From contig JAMOUQ010000010.1 in the NCBI GenBank assembly GCA_027068085.1, positions 1-50,131 of the forward strand: a stretch of DNA of 50,131 nt, in the 5' to 3' direction. How positions within the stretch are numbered: position 1 is the first letter of the stretch; every line of letters begins with the position of its first letter. The DNA is from Desulfobacteraceae bacterium (GTDB lineage Bacteria > Desulfobacterota > Desulfobacteria > Desulfobacterales > Desulfosarcinaceae). The notes beneath the pieces are model-generated. The model was given only the letters and a program-made list of their open reading frames with translations. It had not been told where the DNA came from and searched no databases. Below are positions 32,986-43,100 of the stretch, one piece after another. The translations under genes and the position numbers were made by a program.

Positions 32986-34071
32986 CTATCTCCTGCCGCC
33001 ATCTACGGCGCGAAAACGGCCGTCTCTTTCCACCGGCACAAATCCGGCCGCCTTGATGGTCTCTTCCATTTTCTCACGGGCCAGTCCGACCGGGGTGCGG
33101 GCACCGGCCAGGTGGGCAATCTTCTCTTCGGAGATGGTACCATCCATGTCGTCGGCCCCCCAGCTCAGGCCGGCAGCGGCCGTCTCGACACCGCTCATGG
33201 GCCAGTAAGACTTGAGATGGGGAATGTTGTCCAGGACCAGGCGGGCTATGGCCAAAACGGCCAGGGTCTCCAGGGGGGTGGGACCATGTTCGACAAACTT
33301 TCCTTCCCCGGGCTGAAAAGCCAGGGGAATGAAACATACGAAACCGCCGCTGCTATCCTGCGCCTGCCGCAGGCGGAGCAGGTGCTCAATCCGCTCCTGC
33401 CAGGTATCTCCAAAACCGAAAAGCATGGTGGCGTTGGTGGGAATCCCCAGCTCGTGGGCTTGGCGGTGAATCCGGAGCCATTGCCGGGGACCGATCTTGT
33501 TGGGCCAATGGAGTCGGTGGAGCCGTTCGGAGAAGATTTCGGCCCCGCCGCCCGGCAGGGCATCGGTTCCGGCATCCCTGAAACGCTCCAGCACCTGTTT
33601 GACCGACAAACCGGAGGTCTTGGCAAAATAGGCTATCTCCACGGCTGTATAGGCCTTGATATGCAGCCGGGGATAGCGCTGCCGCAGGGTCCGCACCAGG
33701 GCCAGGTTCCTTTCAAAGGGCCAGACCTGGTTTAGGCCGCTCACTATGTGGGCCTCGGTCGGTTTGAGCCGTTCCACCTTTTCCAGGATCTGGTCTTCAC
33801 TCAGAACATAGGCATGGGGCGCGTTGCGGCTGGCGGCGTAATTGCAAAAGGTGCATCCGGCCCCACAGATATTGGCCGGGTTGATCTGGACGTTGAAAAC
33901 GTAAGTGGCCCGCATGCCGAAACGCTGAATCCGGTTTTGCAGGGCCGCTCTTCCAAGCTGGTGCAGCTTACCGGGGGTTATCTCGGCGGCCAGGGCAAAG
34001 GCCTCGTCAGCATTAAGGCGCCGGCCGGCGGCGCCTTTTTCAAGGGCTGCATCAAACAGTGCTGCACTCAT
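32986..34071 (-). CDS. mqnE: aminodeoxyfutalosine synthase MqnE
   Basis: This radical SAM enzyme joins 3-enolpyruvoylbenzoate to the adenosyl group of SAM, giving 6-amino-6-deoxyfutalosine. The 361-residue protein has the cluster motif C-G-A-G-C-T-F-C at Cys69/Cys73/Cys76, P-G-G-G-A-E-I-F and a later W-G-A-D-D-M-D-G-T. AGGA lies about eight bases before the ATG. Between it and the ubiD-like gene there are 13 bases. Confidence 0.95.
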   Translation of the reverse strand: MSAALFDAALEKGAAGRRLNADEAFALAAEITPGKLHQLGRAALQNRIQRFGMRATYVFNVQINPANICGAGCTFCNYAASRNAPHAYVLSEDQILEKVERLKPTEAHIVSGLNQVWPFERNLALVRTLRQRYPRLHIKAYTAVEIAYFAKTSGLSVKQVLERFRDAGTDALPGGGAEIFSERLHRLHWPNKIGPRQWLRIHRQAHELGIPTNATMLFGFGDTWQERIEHLLRLRQAQDSSGGFVCFIPLAFQPGEGKFVEHGPTPLETLAVLAIARLVLDNIPHLKSYWPMSGVETAAAGLSWGADDMDGTISEEKIAHLAGARTPVGLAREKMEETIKAAGFVPVERDGRFRAVDGGRR

Positions 34072-34084
34072 TTCACAAGTCCTG

Positions 34085-35860
34085 TCAGAGCTCTATACCG
34101 TATTGCTTCCAGCGCTGATCGACCCTCCGGGCCACCCGGGGATCGAACTCGACCGGCTTTGGATAGCCTTTTTTCCAGCGGGCGTCAATGGTTACGGGAA
34201 ACTCCCAGATGATGCGGTTTCCTTTTATTTCACATCCGGCAGGATGGATATCGTTTGCCGGATCAAAGCGGGTAAACCAGCCCCAAAGGGTCATCACCCG
34301 GTCTGCAAGATCGACGTCACCTGAGACCAGCACATGAAACAGGAAACGACCGGTCAGGGGATGTCCTCTCAGCCATTGCTGCACCTGTTCCACGTCGTGG
34401 CATTCATCCGCCAGCCGGATCACCAGAAAGGCCGGTCCCAGGGCGGCCATTTTCTCGACATGCCGGGGCCACCGGGATGGGTCCGGAAGGCCGGAAGGAG
34501 GCTGCCGGCGCACTGTCTGCCCGGCCTGCCTGTTTGCCATCAGGATCAAACGGCTTCCAGTGTTCATCCTGGGGCCCGTAAAATCTAGGGTGTCCTGGGC
34601 GGCCGGCACCATGAGCTGAACGGAGTCCGGGGTCAGATTCTGCCAGACGGCCCTGCTGACGGCCTCGAAATCGGCCGCGGGAACGTCAGGATCAACGGTT
34701 ATCATAACCTTGGTCAGGGAAAGCTGCCCTTCTCCCAGCAATCCGAGGGCGTGCTTGAGGGCCTCGTAAGGATAACTTTGCCGGACGGAGGCCACGGCCA
34801 GGGGGTGAAATCCGGTCTCGGGATAGGCCCACAGATCGGCCACTGCAGGCCGCACCAGCTTCAGCAGCGGCAGAGACATTCTCTGAAGAGCCTCGCCCAG
34901 GTAGTAATCTTCCTGAACCGGTTTGCCGACAACCGTGGCCGGATAAATGGCATCCCTGCGGGCCAGGATTCTTTTCACCCTGAAAACCGGAAAATCGGCA
35001 GCATGCGAATAGTGGCCGAAATGATCGCCGAACGGCCCTTCCAGGCGCATGTCGCCGGGGCTTACGCTGCCTTCCAGGATGAACTCGGCCCTGGCCGGCA
35101 GACGGTGGCCGCTTTCCGGCCGGCAGACGACATCCAGGGGCCGGCCCATGATAAGGGCCGCCAGGATTCTTTCGTCCAGGCCTTCGGGTAAAGGGGCCAC
35201 GGCCGCGATTATCAGGGCCGGCGGCCCTCCCAGAATCACGCTGACCGGCAGGCTGCCGCCCTGGCGGCAGGCTGCATGGAAATGGAATCCGCCCCCTTTT
35301 TCGATCTGCCAGTGCATTCCGGTGCTGGTTTCATCGAAGACCTGCATCCTGTAAATACCAAGGTTACCCTGCCCGCTCACCGGGTCCGTGGTATGAACCA
35401 GGGGCAGGGTGAAAAAAGGTCCCCCGTCTTCCGGCCAGCAGGTCAATACCGGCAGGCGGGTAATGTCCGGCGGCCGGATGATCTTTTCCATCACCGGTGC
35501 CCGGCTTACCCTGCGCATCCTGGCCATGGCCACCCGTTTGACAGCCTGCCGGCACCGCCACAATCCCGACAGGCTCGGCGGCAACATCTGCCGGGCGGCC
35601 CCGGCCAGCAACTTTCCGAGCCTCTCGGGCGGCATGCCGAAAACCATATCGACCCGCCGGCTGGTGCCGAAAAGGTTGGTCAGCAGGCGGTAGCCGGCAC
35701 CGATCACGTTTTCGAAAAGCAGGGCCGGGCCGCCTGCCCTCAGCACCCGGTGCTGAATCACGGTGACTTCCTGGACAGGATCGACAGGCACCTTTATCCT
35801 GGCAAGCTGGCCGCAGCTTTCGAGGGCCTCGATGAACTGACGCAGATCCCTGAAACTCAC
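34085..35860 (-). CDS. UbiD-family decarboxylase of menaquinone synthesis
   Basis: It is expected to decarboxylate the prenylated 1,4-dihydroxy-6-naphthoate, using the prenylated flavin made by the UbiX-like partner. The 591-residue protein has the UbiD patterns L-G-I-Y-R-M-Q, H-x-x-I-E-K-G-G-G-F-H and E-G-P-F-G-D-H-F-G-H-Y, which hold the cofactor and catalytic residues. The start is GTG 35860, overlapping the UbiX stop by four bases (GTGA). A frame open to 35992 runs inside ubiX and is rejected. In some species this gene is called MqnL. Confidence 0.92.
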   Translation of the reverse strand: MSFRDLRQFIEALESCGQLARIKVPVDPVQEVTVIQHRVLRAGGPALLFENVIGAGYRLLTNLFGTSRRVDMVFGMPPERLGKLLAGAARQMLPPSLSGLWRCRQAVKRVAMARMRRVSRAPVMEKIIRPPDITRLPVLTCWPEDGGPFFTLPLVHTTDPVSGQGNLGIYRMQVFDETSTGMHWQIEKGGGFHFHAACRQGGSLPVSVILGGPPALIIAAVAPLPEGLDERILAALIMGRPLDVVCRPESGHRLPARAEFILEGSVSPGDMRLEGPFGDHFGHYSHAADFPVFRVKRILARRDAIYPATVVGKPVQEDYYLGEALQRMSLPLLKLVRPAVADLWAYPETGFHPLAVASVRQSYPYEALKHALGLLGEGQLSLTKVMITVDPDVPAADFEAVSRAVWQNLTPDSVQLMVPAAQDTLDFTGPRMNTGSRLILMANRQAGQTVRRQPPSGLPDPSRWPRHVEKMAALGPAFLVIRLADECHDVEQVQQWLRGHPLTGRFLFHVLVSGDVDLADRVMTLWGWFTRFDPANDIHPAGCEIKGNRIIWEFPVTIDARWKKGYPKPVEFDPRVARRVDQRWKQYGIEL

Positions 35861-36447
35861 CTTACATCCCCCCAGTTTTTTACGTTTTCCGCCCCCAGAA
35901 ACTGCAGGATCCGGTCGGCAAAGGCATCCATGATCTCTTCCAGGCAGACAGAAGCGATCTCTTTTCTTTCCAGCATGTAGAAAGGGGGACAAAAGGGCAT
36001 AACCACCGCCCCGGCGTCATGGACCCTGAGGGCGTTTTCCAGGTCGATGCGCGACAACGGCGTTTCCCGCAGCGCAAGCACAAGAGGCCGCCTTTCCTTG
36101 AGATGACAATGGGCGGCACGGGTTATCAGGTTGCCGGCCAGTCCGCCGGCCACCTGCGCCAGGGTGTTGGCCGTACAGGGCAAAATAACCATGCCCCGGG
36201 TCGGAACCGAACCGGAAGAAAAAGGCGCCTCCAGGTCGTCTGCAGGGTAAACTTCATCCGCCATGGCGGCCAGTTCCTCGAAGGACCCGCATTCCAGTTC
36301 GTAGACCTTGCGGGCCCATTTGCTGGCGATCAGGGCCACCGGCCAGGGCGAGCGCCGCAGCAGACTCCTTGCCGCCGCCACGCCGCTGGCCCCTGTCATG
36401 GCAAGCACGAGAGGATGGTCGTTTCCACTTTTCATCTCATCCACCAT
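35857..36447 (-). CDS. ubiX: UbiX-family flavin prenyltransferase
   Basis: It attaches a dimethylallyl group to FMN, producing the cofactor for the UbiD-like enzyme. The 196-residue flavoprotein has L-A-M-T-G-A-S-G-V near the N-terminus, L-P-C-T-A-N-T-L-A and A-L-R-E-T-P-L-S, then P-F-C-P-P-F-Y. All are family hallmarks. The start may be 36447 or ATG 36435, which is nearer a GGTGG site. Its stop overlaps the ubiD-like start. Confidence 0.93.
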   Translation of the reverse strand: MVDEMKSGNDHPLVLAMTGASGVAAARSLLRRSPWPVALIASKWARKVYELECGSFEELAAMADEVYPADDLEAPFSSGSVPTRGMVILPCTANTLAQVAGGLAGNLITRAAHCHLKERRPLVLALRETPLSRIDLENALRVHDAGAVVMPFCPPFYMLERKEIASVCLEEIMDAFADRILQFLGAENVKNWGDVR

Positions 36448-36451
36448 CTTT

Positions 36452-37279
36452 TCAGGCCAGCAGGGGGGCCAGGGCTCCGAAAACCCCGGCCAGGGTGGCG
36501 ATCGGAAAGAAGCGAACAGGCACCGGAATCCGTGGCAGGTACATCAGGCCGAAAAAGACGACCGTGACTGCAAATCCGCACCAGGCCCAAATCCCTGCCC
36601 CGGCCTGTTTCAAAAGCGCTGCCAGCAGAATCAGGGACAGGGCATGGAAACCTGCGGCAATCTGCTGGGCCCGCACAACTCCGAAACGGGCCGGAAGGCT
36701 GTATATCCTGTGGCGCCGGTCGCTGTCGATATCCAGCAGGGCGTAAATCACGTCCGCCCCGCTTAGCCAGGTAAAGACGAAAAAGGCAAAAAGGATCACC
36801 TCTCCTGACAGGGCCAGGCTGTCTGATGCCGCAATATAGGCACCGATGGGAGCCTGGGCCAGGCTCAAACCGATACCCAGATGGCAGAGCCAGGTAAAGC
36901 GCTTGAGCAGCGAATAGCCCAGCAGGGCGACCAGGGGGACCGGTGCCAGCACCAGGCACCAGCCGCCAAGAAGAATGCAGGCGGCAAGGTAGAGGCCCAG
37001 CCCGGAAACGGCAACTGCCAGGGCCTGCCTCAGGCTCATCTTTCCGCTTGGAAGTTCGCGATCCCTCGTGCGGGGATTCAAAGCATCCAGGTGCCGGTCG
37101 AAAATACGGTTGCAGGCCATTCCGAAAATACGGGCCCCGACGGCGGCCATGATTATCAAACCCATGGTGGCCGCATCCGGCAGCCTGCGGCCGCCGCCGT
37201 ACCACGCCCCGGTAAAAAGCAGCGGCAGGCTGAAAGCCGTATGCTCGATCTTGGTAAAATTGAGGATCGTTTTCAGCAT
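36452..37279 (-). CDS. mqnP: UbiA-family prenyltransferase MqnP
   Basis: This inner-membrane enzyme adds a polyprenyl chain to 1,4-dihydroxy-6-naphthoate or its derivative. The 275-residue protein has about eight or nine hydrophobic helices. It has the two aspartate-rich motifs of the UbiA family: N-R-I-F-D-R-H-L-D (57-65) and Y-A-L-L-D-I-D-S-D. Its position between mqnB and the ubiX/ubiD-like pair, inside the operon, identifies the substrate. No clear ribosome binding site precedes the ATG. Confidence 0.93.
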   Translation of the reverse strand: MLKTILNFTKIEHTAFSLPLLFTGAWYGGGRRLPDAATMGLIIMAAVGARIFGMACNRIFDRHLDALNPRTRDRELPSGKMSLRQALAVAVSGLGLYLAACILLGGWCLVLAPVPLVALLGYSLLKRFTWLCHLGIGLSLAQAPIGAYIAASDSLALSGEVILFAFFVFTWLSGADVIYALLDIDSDRRHRIYSLPARFGVVRAQQIAAGFHALSLILLAALLKQAGAGIWAWCGFAVTVVFFGLMYLPRIPVPVRFFPIATLAGVFGALAPLLA

Positions 37280-37342
37280 GACAGATGGTTATCTTATCCC
37301 CAGGTTTAGCATTACGCAGATATCGCCCTCTTTGCCAGGCCG

Positions 37343-37972
37343 TCACAACTGGTAATCGACAACCCGCGTAACCACTTCCGCCAGACGGACACTGACGGCA
37401 TCTATATTTTCATAAAGCATGGCCCTCTGACCGCCGGAGGCAAAATCGGTAATTCCTTTGAGCAGGTAAACCGGACGGCCATAAATCCCGGCAGCCCGTG
37501 CAACAGCGGCCCCTTCCATGTCCACCAGTGATCCCAGGGCGGCCAAACGCTCCCGCTGAAGGTCGTCGAAAAGGGGGCTGTCGACCGTCACCAGATCGGT
37601 TGCCGGCAGATCACTGCGGGGCAAGGGGGAACAAACGTGAACCTCGGGTGAGCGTTCCGGCAACCGATGATCGCCTTCAACCGCCTGCCTGATCTGGAAA
37701 ACATCGCCGGGCCGCCACCGGCTCCCGCTTTTCAGGGCTCCGCAAGCCCCGGCATTGATGACAGCCGCGCACCTGAATGACAAAAAGAGCCACTGGGCGG
37801 CCAAAGCCGCCGCCACCTTCCCCATTCCGCAAAGGCAAACCAGGGCCTTGCGTCCTCCGGCGGTCCGGCAGGCATACAATTCCACGGGCCCCGGTTTGAT
37901 TTCAGGCTTGCAGTAATGACGCTGCATGAAAGGGGCCGCTTCCCTGGCCGTGGCAAATACGATGGCGATCAT
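37343..37972 (-). CDS. mqnB: futalosine hydrolase MqnB
   Basis: It cleaves the purine base from futalosine to give dehypoxanthinyl futalosine. The 209-residue protein has the nucleosidase-fold pattern I-N-A-G-A-C-G-A-L, then S-L-V-D-M-E-G-A-A-V-A and a late K-G-I-T-D-F-A. Its ATG overlaps the mqnD stop by four bases. Since MqnE makes aminofutalosine, a deaminase may also be needed; no candidate is in the window. Confidence 0.92.
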   Translation of the reverse strand: MIAIVFATAREAAPFMQRHYCKPEIKPGPVELYACRTAGGRKALVCLCGMGKVAAALAAQWLFLSFRCAAVINAGACGALKSGSRWRPGDVFQIRQAVEGDHRLPERSPEVHVCSPLPRSDLPATDLVTVDSPLFDDLQRERLAALGSLVDMEGAAVARAAGIYGRPVYLLKGITDFASGGQRAMLYENIDAVSVRLAEVVTRVVDYQL

Positions 37973-38793
37973 CTGAGAATCCCCGCCTCGATTGCTCTTT
38001 TTTCCAGGGCCTCGACCGCGGCCCGCCCCTTGTCCCCCAGGTCGATACTGAACTGGTTTACAAATGTACGGACATGATTTTCAAGTACCTGTCGGTCCAT
38101 CTCCTGGGCATGCTGCCTGATATACGGCAGAACCGCTTCCGGGTCCGACCGGGACATGCCGATGCTTTCGCGGATGCCGTTTTCAATAGCCAGGGCGAGG
38201 CTTCGCCGGTGGCGGCGCTGAACGGCGATACAGCCCAGGGGGACCGGCAACCCGGTCTGGTCCTGCCACCAGGCCCCCAGGTCCGCAAGTTCCATCAATC
38301 CCTGGCGCTGAAAAGTAAACCTGCTTTCGTGGATGACAACCCCGCAATCGACTTCACCTTCTGCCACCAGCCGGCAAACGCGCTCATAGGTCGTGAAATG
38401 CTTCCACTTCACCCCGGGGGCCCACAACTGCAAAAGCAGGTGAGCCGTCGTCCAGCGGCCGGGCACGGCTACCCTGCACGATGCCAGCTTGCCGGGATCG
38501 ATCTTCTTTCTGGCGACCACAAGCGGGCCGCACCCGTAACCAAGGGCCCCTCCGCTGCTTAGCAGCCGGTAATTGTCTTTCACCGCCAGGTAGGCGTAGA
38601 ACGACAGCTTGGTGACGTCCAGCTGCTGCGAGAAAGCCATTGCGTTCAGTGTTTCCACGTCGTGCAGCTGCTCGCGGAATCTTATATTTGCTATCTTCAC
38701 ACTCCCGCTTACAAGGCCGTGAAAGATAAAGGTGTCGTTTGGGCACGGGGAATAGCCCAGGGTAAGCTCGCTATCGGGGTTAACCTCTGACAT
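37969..38793 (-). CDS. mqnD: 1,4-dihydroxy-6-naphthoate synthase MqnD
   Basis: MqnD converts cyclic dehypoxanthinyl futalosine to 1,4-dihydroxy-6-naphthoate. The 274-residue protein has the MqnA/MqnD fold, beginning L-G-Y-S-P-C-P-N-D-T-F-I-F, with S-S-G-G-A-L-G-Y-G-C-G-P and G-V-V-I-H-E-S-R-F. GAGG lies six bases before ATG 38793. It is the first pathway gene of the operon and overlaps mqnB. Confidence 0.94.
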   Translation of the reverse strand: MSEVNPDSELTLGYSPCPNDTFIFHGLVSGSVKIANIRFREQLHDVETLNAMAFSQQLDVTKLSFYAYLAVKDNYRLLSSGGALGYGCGPLVVARKKIDPGKLASCRVAVPGRWTTAHLLLQLWAPGVKWKHFTTYERVCRLVAEGEVDCGVVIHESRFTFQRQGLMELADLGAWWQDQTGLPVPLGCIAVQRRHRRSLALAIENGIRESIGMSRSDPEAVLPYIRQHAQEMDRQVLENHVRTFVNQFSIDLGDKGRAAVEALEKRAIEAGILR

Positions 38794-38827
38794 TCATATC
38801 CTCATGCATAGGCTCGGGCAAACAGCG

Positions 38828-40003
38828 TCAGCCATAATATTCCCTGATCTTTTCCACCACGTATGCCTGCTGGTCTTCTGTAAGCTCCGGATATATGGGC
38901 AAGGCAAGAGTCGAGCGGGCAGCATTTTCGGCCGCCGGGAAATCGCCTTCTTTGTAACCCAGGCCGGCGAAACAGGGCTGGAGGTGCAGCGGAACAGGAT
39001 AATATACTTCCACACCTATATTGCTGTTCAGAAGATACTGCTTCAGCTCATCGCGCTTTGTCTTCAGGGATATGACAAACTGATTGTAGATATGCCGGTT
39101 CTGCCTTTCTTCCGGAAGCCCGACGATTTCTTCCAGCCCGGCGTCACGAAAGAGCCTGCGGTAACACCCGGCATTGTCCCGGCGCATGGCCGTCCATTTG
39201 TCCAGGTGCTTCAGCTTGACCGCCACCACGGCGGCCTGGATGGCATCCAGCCTGAAATTACCTCCCACAAGATCATGGTGATACTTGGTGCGGCCGCCAT
39301 GGACCCTGAGCATCTTCATCCTGTCGAAGATTTCTTCATCTTCCATGGTGACAATTCCGCCGTCTCCGAAAGCACCCAGATTCTTGGAAGGGAAAAAGGA
39401 AAAACACCCATACTCCCCCATGCTGCCGGCCCGCCGCCCCTTGTACTCTGCCCCGATGGCCTGGGCGGCATCCTCGATCACCACCAGGCCGTGGTCACGG
39501 GCAAACTCAAGTATCGGGTCCATTTCGGCACATTGGCCATACAGGTGCACCGGAATTACCGCTTTGACCCTGTCCCGCACCGAACCGCTCAGGCCATCCA
39601 TGGTCCGGCAGAGGGCATCCGGATCGATATTGAAGGTTGCCGGCTCTATGTCGGCGAAAACCGGTCTGGCCCCGCAGCGGACGATCGAGCCTGCCGTGGC
39701 AAAGAAGGTATAGGGGGTGGTCAGGACCAAATCACCGGCGCCGATACCGGCGGTCATCAGGGAAAGCAGCAGGGCGTCGGTGCCGGAAGAAACCCCCAGC
39801 GCAAAGCGCGTGTTGCAGTAATCGGCTATCATCTTTTCCAGCCCGGCAACCTCCGGCCCGAGTATGAAGTACTGTTTTTCGCAGATCTCTTCCAGAACCG
39901 GCTTGATCTCGTCCCTTATTGCTTGATACTGCTTTTTCAGATCCAACAGGGGCACTGTCATCTCAGAAACCGCTCTGCTTCTTGATTCTCTGTCTTCAGG
40001 CAT
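38828..40003 (-). CDS. DegT/DnrJ/EryC1/StrS-family aminotransferase
   Basis: This PLP enzyme transfers an amino group to a sugar nucleotide, usually for surface polysaccharide. The 391-residue protein has the PLP lysine in F-F-P-S-K-N-L-G-A-F-G-D-G-G (Lys207). G-T-D-A-L and E-D-A-A-Q-A-I-G are also present. ATG 39961 (before T-V-P-L-L-D-L) is an alternative to 40003. It is odd beside dnaE and the menaquinone operon, with no other sugar genes nearby. It ends 34 bases before the mqnD start and may share its transcript. Confidence 0.9.
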   Translation of the reverse strand: MPEDRESRSRAVSEMTVPLLDLKKQYQAIRDEIKPVLEEICEKQYFILGPEVAGLEKMIADYCNTRFALGVSSGTDALLLSLMTAGIGAGDLVLTTPYTFFATAGSIVRCGARPVFADIEPATFNIDPDALCRTMDGLSGSVRDRVKAVIPVHLYGQCAEMDPILEFARDHGLVVIEDAAQAIGAEYKGRRAGSMGEYGCFSFFPSKNLGAFGDGGIVTMEDEEIFDRMKMLRVHGGRTKYHHDLVGGNFRLDAIQAAVVAVKLKHLDKWTAMRRDNAGCYRRLFRDAGLEEIVGLPEERQNRHIYNQFVISLKTKRDELKQYLLNSNIGVEVYYPVPLHLQPCFAGLGYKEGDFPAAENAARSTLALPIYPELTEDQQAYVVEKIREYYG

Positions 40004-40103
40004 TTCGTTCAGCTTTCTGTTTTATCTGTTTCATCGGGCAAAACCGTCAGGAGAATTTTCCGCGCCACGAGTCCATGCAATCTTCCTGTCGCCAGGGTCC
40101 GGT

Positions 40104-43100
40104 TCAGGCCCGGGCGGCATATCTTTTCTTCCCGTTGCCGGCCGCAGTCGCCGCCAGGCACTCCGTGCTGACCGCATCGCTGCCCAGAAGGCGGGTCACC
40201 TCGCGAATCAGGGCTTCGGATGGCTGCACCCTGCAACTGTCGGAAATATCTACCACTACCTCTGCGTCGGGCCCGGTGCGAATATGGATATAGCACTGGC
40301 AGTCGCCAGGGAAAGCCGCCAGCAGGCTTTTCAGCTCCACCAGCTCGTCGCGCCCGGTGTTGCCGGCGTCAAATTGTATGTGTATCCTGGCCGTCCACCT
40401 CCGGTCGGCTTCATCGATGGCCACCATCTCGGCGGCGATGACTTTTACGCCTTTTTCTTCTTTCTGCAGTCTGCCCTGAACCAGGACGGCCGCATCCTGG
40501 ATCAGAAGGTTCTCCACCGCTGCGAAAACAGACGGGAAGACAACCACTTCCACGCTGCCTGCCATATCCTCCAGGGTGACAAATGCCATCCGCTCCTTTT
40601 TCTTCGTCAATATCATCTTGCAGGAGGTTATCATTCCACCTACTCTGACGGTCTTTCCGTTTTCCAGGTCTTTTAACCCGTCCAGCTGATCGGTGGTAAA
40701 TTTCTCCAGCATTTTTTTGTGACGTTCAAGGGGATGGCCGGACACGTAGAAACCGAGGTATTCTTTCTCTGCATCCAGCCGTTGTTTTTCACTCCACTGT
40801 TCCAGGTTCGGTATGACCGGCGGATTGAGCAGGCCGGACCGGTCGTCACCGGTATCGAACAGGCACATCTGGCAATCGTTGCGTTCGCGCTGGACACTCT
40901 GTCCCCACTCCAGGGCATCTTCCAAGACGGCCATCAGCCGCGAACGGTACTGGCCGGTGGAGTCGAAAGCACCGCATGCGATCAGGCTTTCCACCACCCT
41001 CTTGTTCACCTTGTGCAGGTCCACCCGCTGGCAAAAATCGAACAGGGATTCGAAGCGACCGCCGCTTTCCCTTTCGGAAATTATGGCGTCTATGGCGGCC
41101 AGGCCGACGTTTTTGACCGCCGCCAGGCCGAAACGTATCTTCCCGCCGGTCACGGTGAAAGTCTTGCCGCTGGAATTGATGTCCGGCGGCAGGACTTCGA
41201 TATCGTGGTTGCGGCACTCGTTGATATATTTTACCACCCCGTCGATGGTCTGCATTTCACTGGTAAGCAGGGCCGCCATGAACTCCACCGGGAAATGGGC
41301 CTTGAGGTAGGCCGTCTGGAAGGCGATGACCGCGTAGGCCGCGCTGTGGGACTTGTTGAAGCCGTAGCCGCCGAATTTCTCGATCAGGTCGAACAGCTCG
41401 GCAGCCTTTTTGGCATCCACCCCTTTCCTGGCCGCTCCGTCCACGAAACGCTGCCTGTGCTCGGCCATCATGGAGGCGATCTTCTTGCCCATGGCCTTTC
41501 GCAGGCCGTCGGCCTCGGCCATGGAGTAATCTGCCAGGGCCCCGGCGATCTTCATCACCTGTTCCTGGTAGACGATCACCCCGTAGGTCTCTTCCAGGAT
41601 CGGTTCCAGCTCGGAAAACATGTACGTGATCGGCTTGCGGCCGTGCTTGCGGTCGACGAAATCGCTCACCATGCCGGACTCCAGCGGCCCCGGCCTGTAC
41701 AGGGCCACCAGAGCGATCAGGTCGTCGAATCTTTCCGGCTTCATCCTCACCAGCAGGTCTTTCATGCCCGAACTTTCCAGCTGGAAAACACCGGTGGTGT
41801 CACCGGCCGCCAGGAGGCGGTAGGTGGCCTTGTCGTTGAAATCCAGGTCCGCAAGATCCGGGGATGTTTTGCCCTGCTGCCTGACCAGCTCCAGGGTATG
41901 ATCGATGACCGTCAGGTTGCGCAGCCCCAGGAAATCGAACTTGACCAGCCCGATCTTCTCCACCAGTTTCATGTCCCACTGGGTGACGACTTCACCCTTT
42001 TTCCCGCGATAAAGAGGCAGGTATTCCACCAGGGGCTTGTCGCCGATCACCACGCCGGCGGCGTGGGTGGACGCATGGCGGGGCAATCCTTCCAGGGTGC
42101 GGCAGATATCGATCAGCTCCCTGATCTCGGGACGGGTTGCCACCAGTTCCCGCAGCTTGGGTTCAAGTTCCAGGGCCTGATCGAGATTCTTGATCCGGGG
42201 CCCTTCGGGGACCAGCTTGGCGATCACGTCCACTTCGTCGTAGGTAAAGCCCAGGGCCCGCCCCACGTCCCTTATCACCGCCCTTGGTTTCAGTTTCCCG
42301 AAAGTGATTATCTGGGCCACGTAATCTCCGCCGCCGTATCGCTCCACGACGTACTTGAAAACCTTTTCCCGGCCGTTGATGCAAAAATCGACGTCTATGT
42401 CCGGCATGCTGATCCGGGACGGGTTGAGAAAACGCTCGAAGATCAATCCGTGTTCGATGGGGTCCAGCTCGGTTATTCCCAGACTGTAGGCAACCAGGCT
42501 CCCGGCGGCCGACCCCCGGCCCGGCCCCACCGGGACATTCTGCTGCCTGGCGTACTGGATGAAGTCGGCCACGATCAGAAAATAGCCCGGAAATCCCATG
42601 GAATTGATGACTTCGATTTCGTAGTCCAGACGCTTGATATAAAGCTCCCGGTCGGCTTCCGGCCTTCTGCGCACGATCTGGTCCCAGCGCTTTTCAAACC
42701 CCTGCCTGACTTTCCTGACGAACAGATCTTCGGCCGACAGACCGGAGGCGTCCTGAAACTTGGGGAAATGGTAGCTTTTGAAATCGAAATCGACATTGCA
42801 GCGGCCGGCGATCCAGGCCGTGTTCTCCACGGCGCCCGGATACTGGCTGAAATCGCGGATCATCTCCTGCTGCGACTTGAAATAGAGCTGGTCTGTGCGG
42901 AACTTGAAGCGGTCCTGGTCGTGAACCGTCTTGCCGGTCTGAACACAGAGCAAGACGTCGTGGGCCCGGGCATGCTCCCGGAAAAGGTAATGACAGTCGT
43001 TGCTGGCCACAAGGCCGATGGAACATTTCCGGCCCAGCTCGCGCAGGGCGAGATTGACCGTTTCCTGAACTTCCAGCCCGTTGTTCTGAACTTCCAGGAA

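Noticed and set aside
38804-39985. 393-residue plus-strand open frame
   Set aside because: It is opposite the DegT-type aminotransferase and has no family features.
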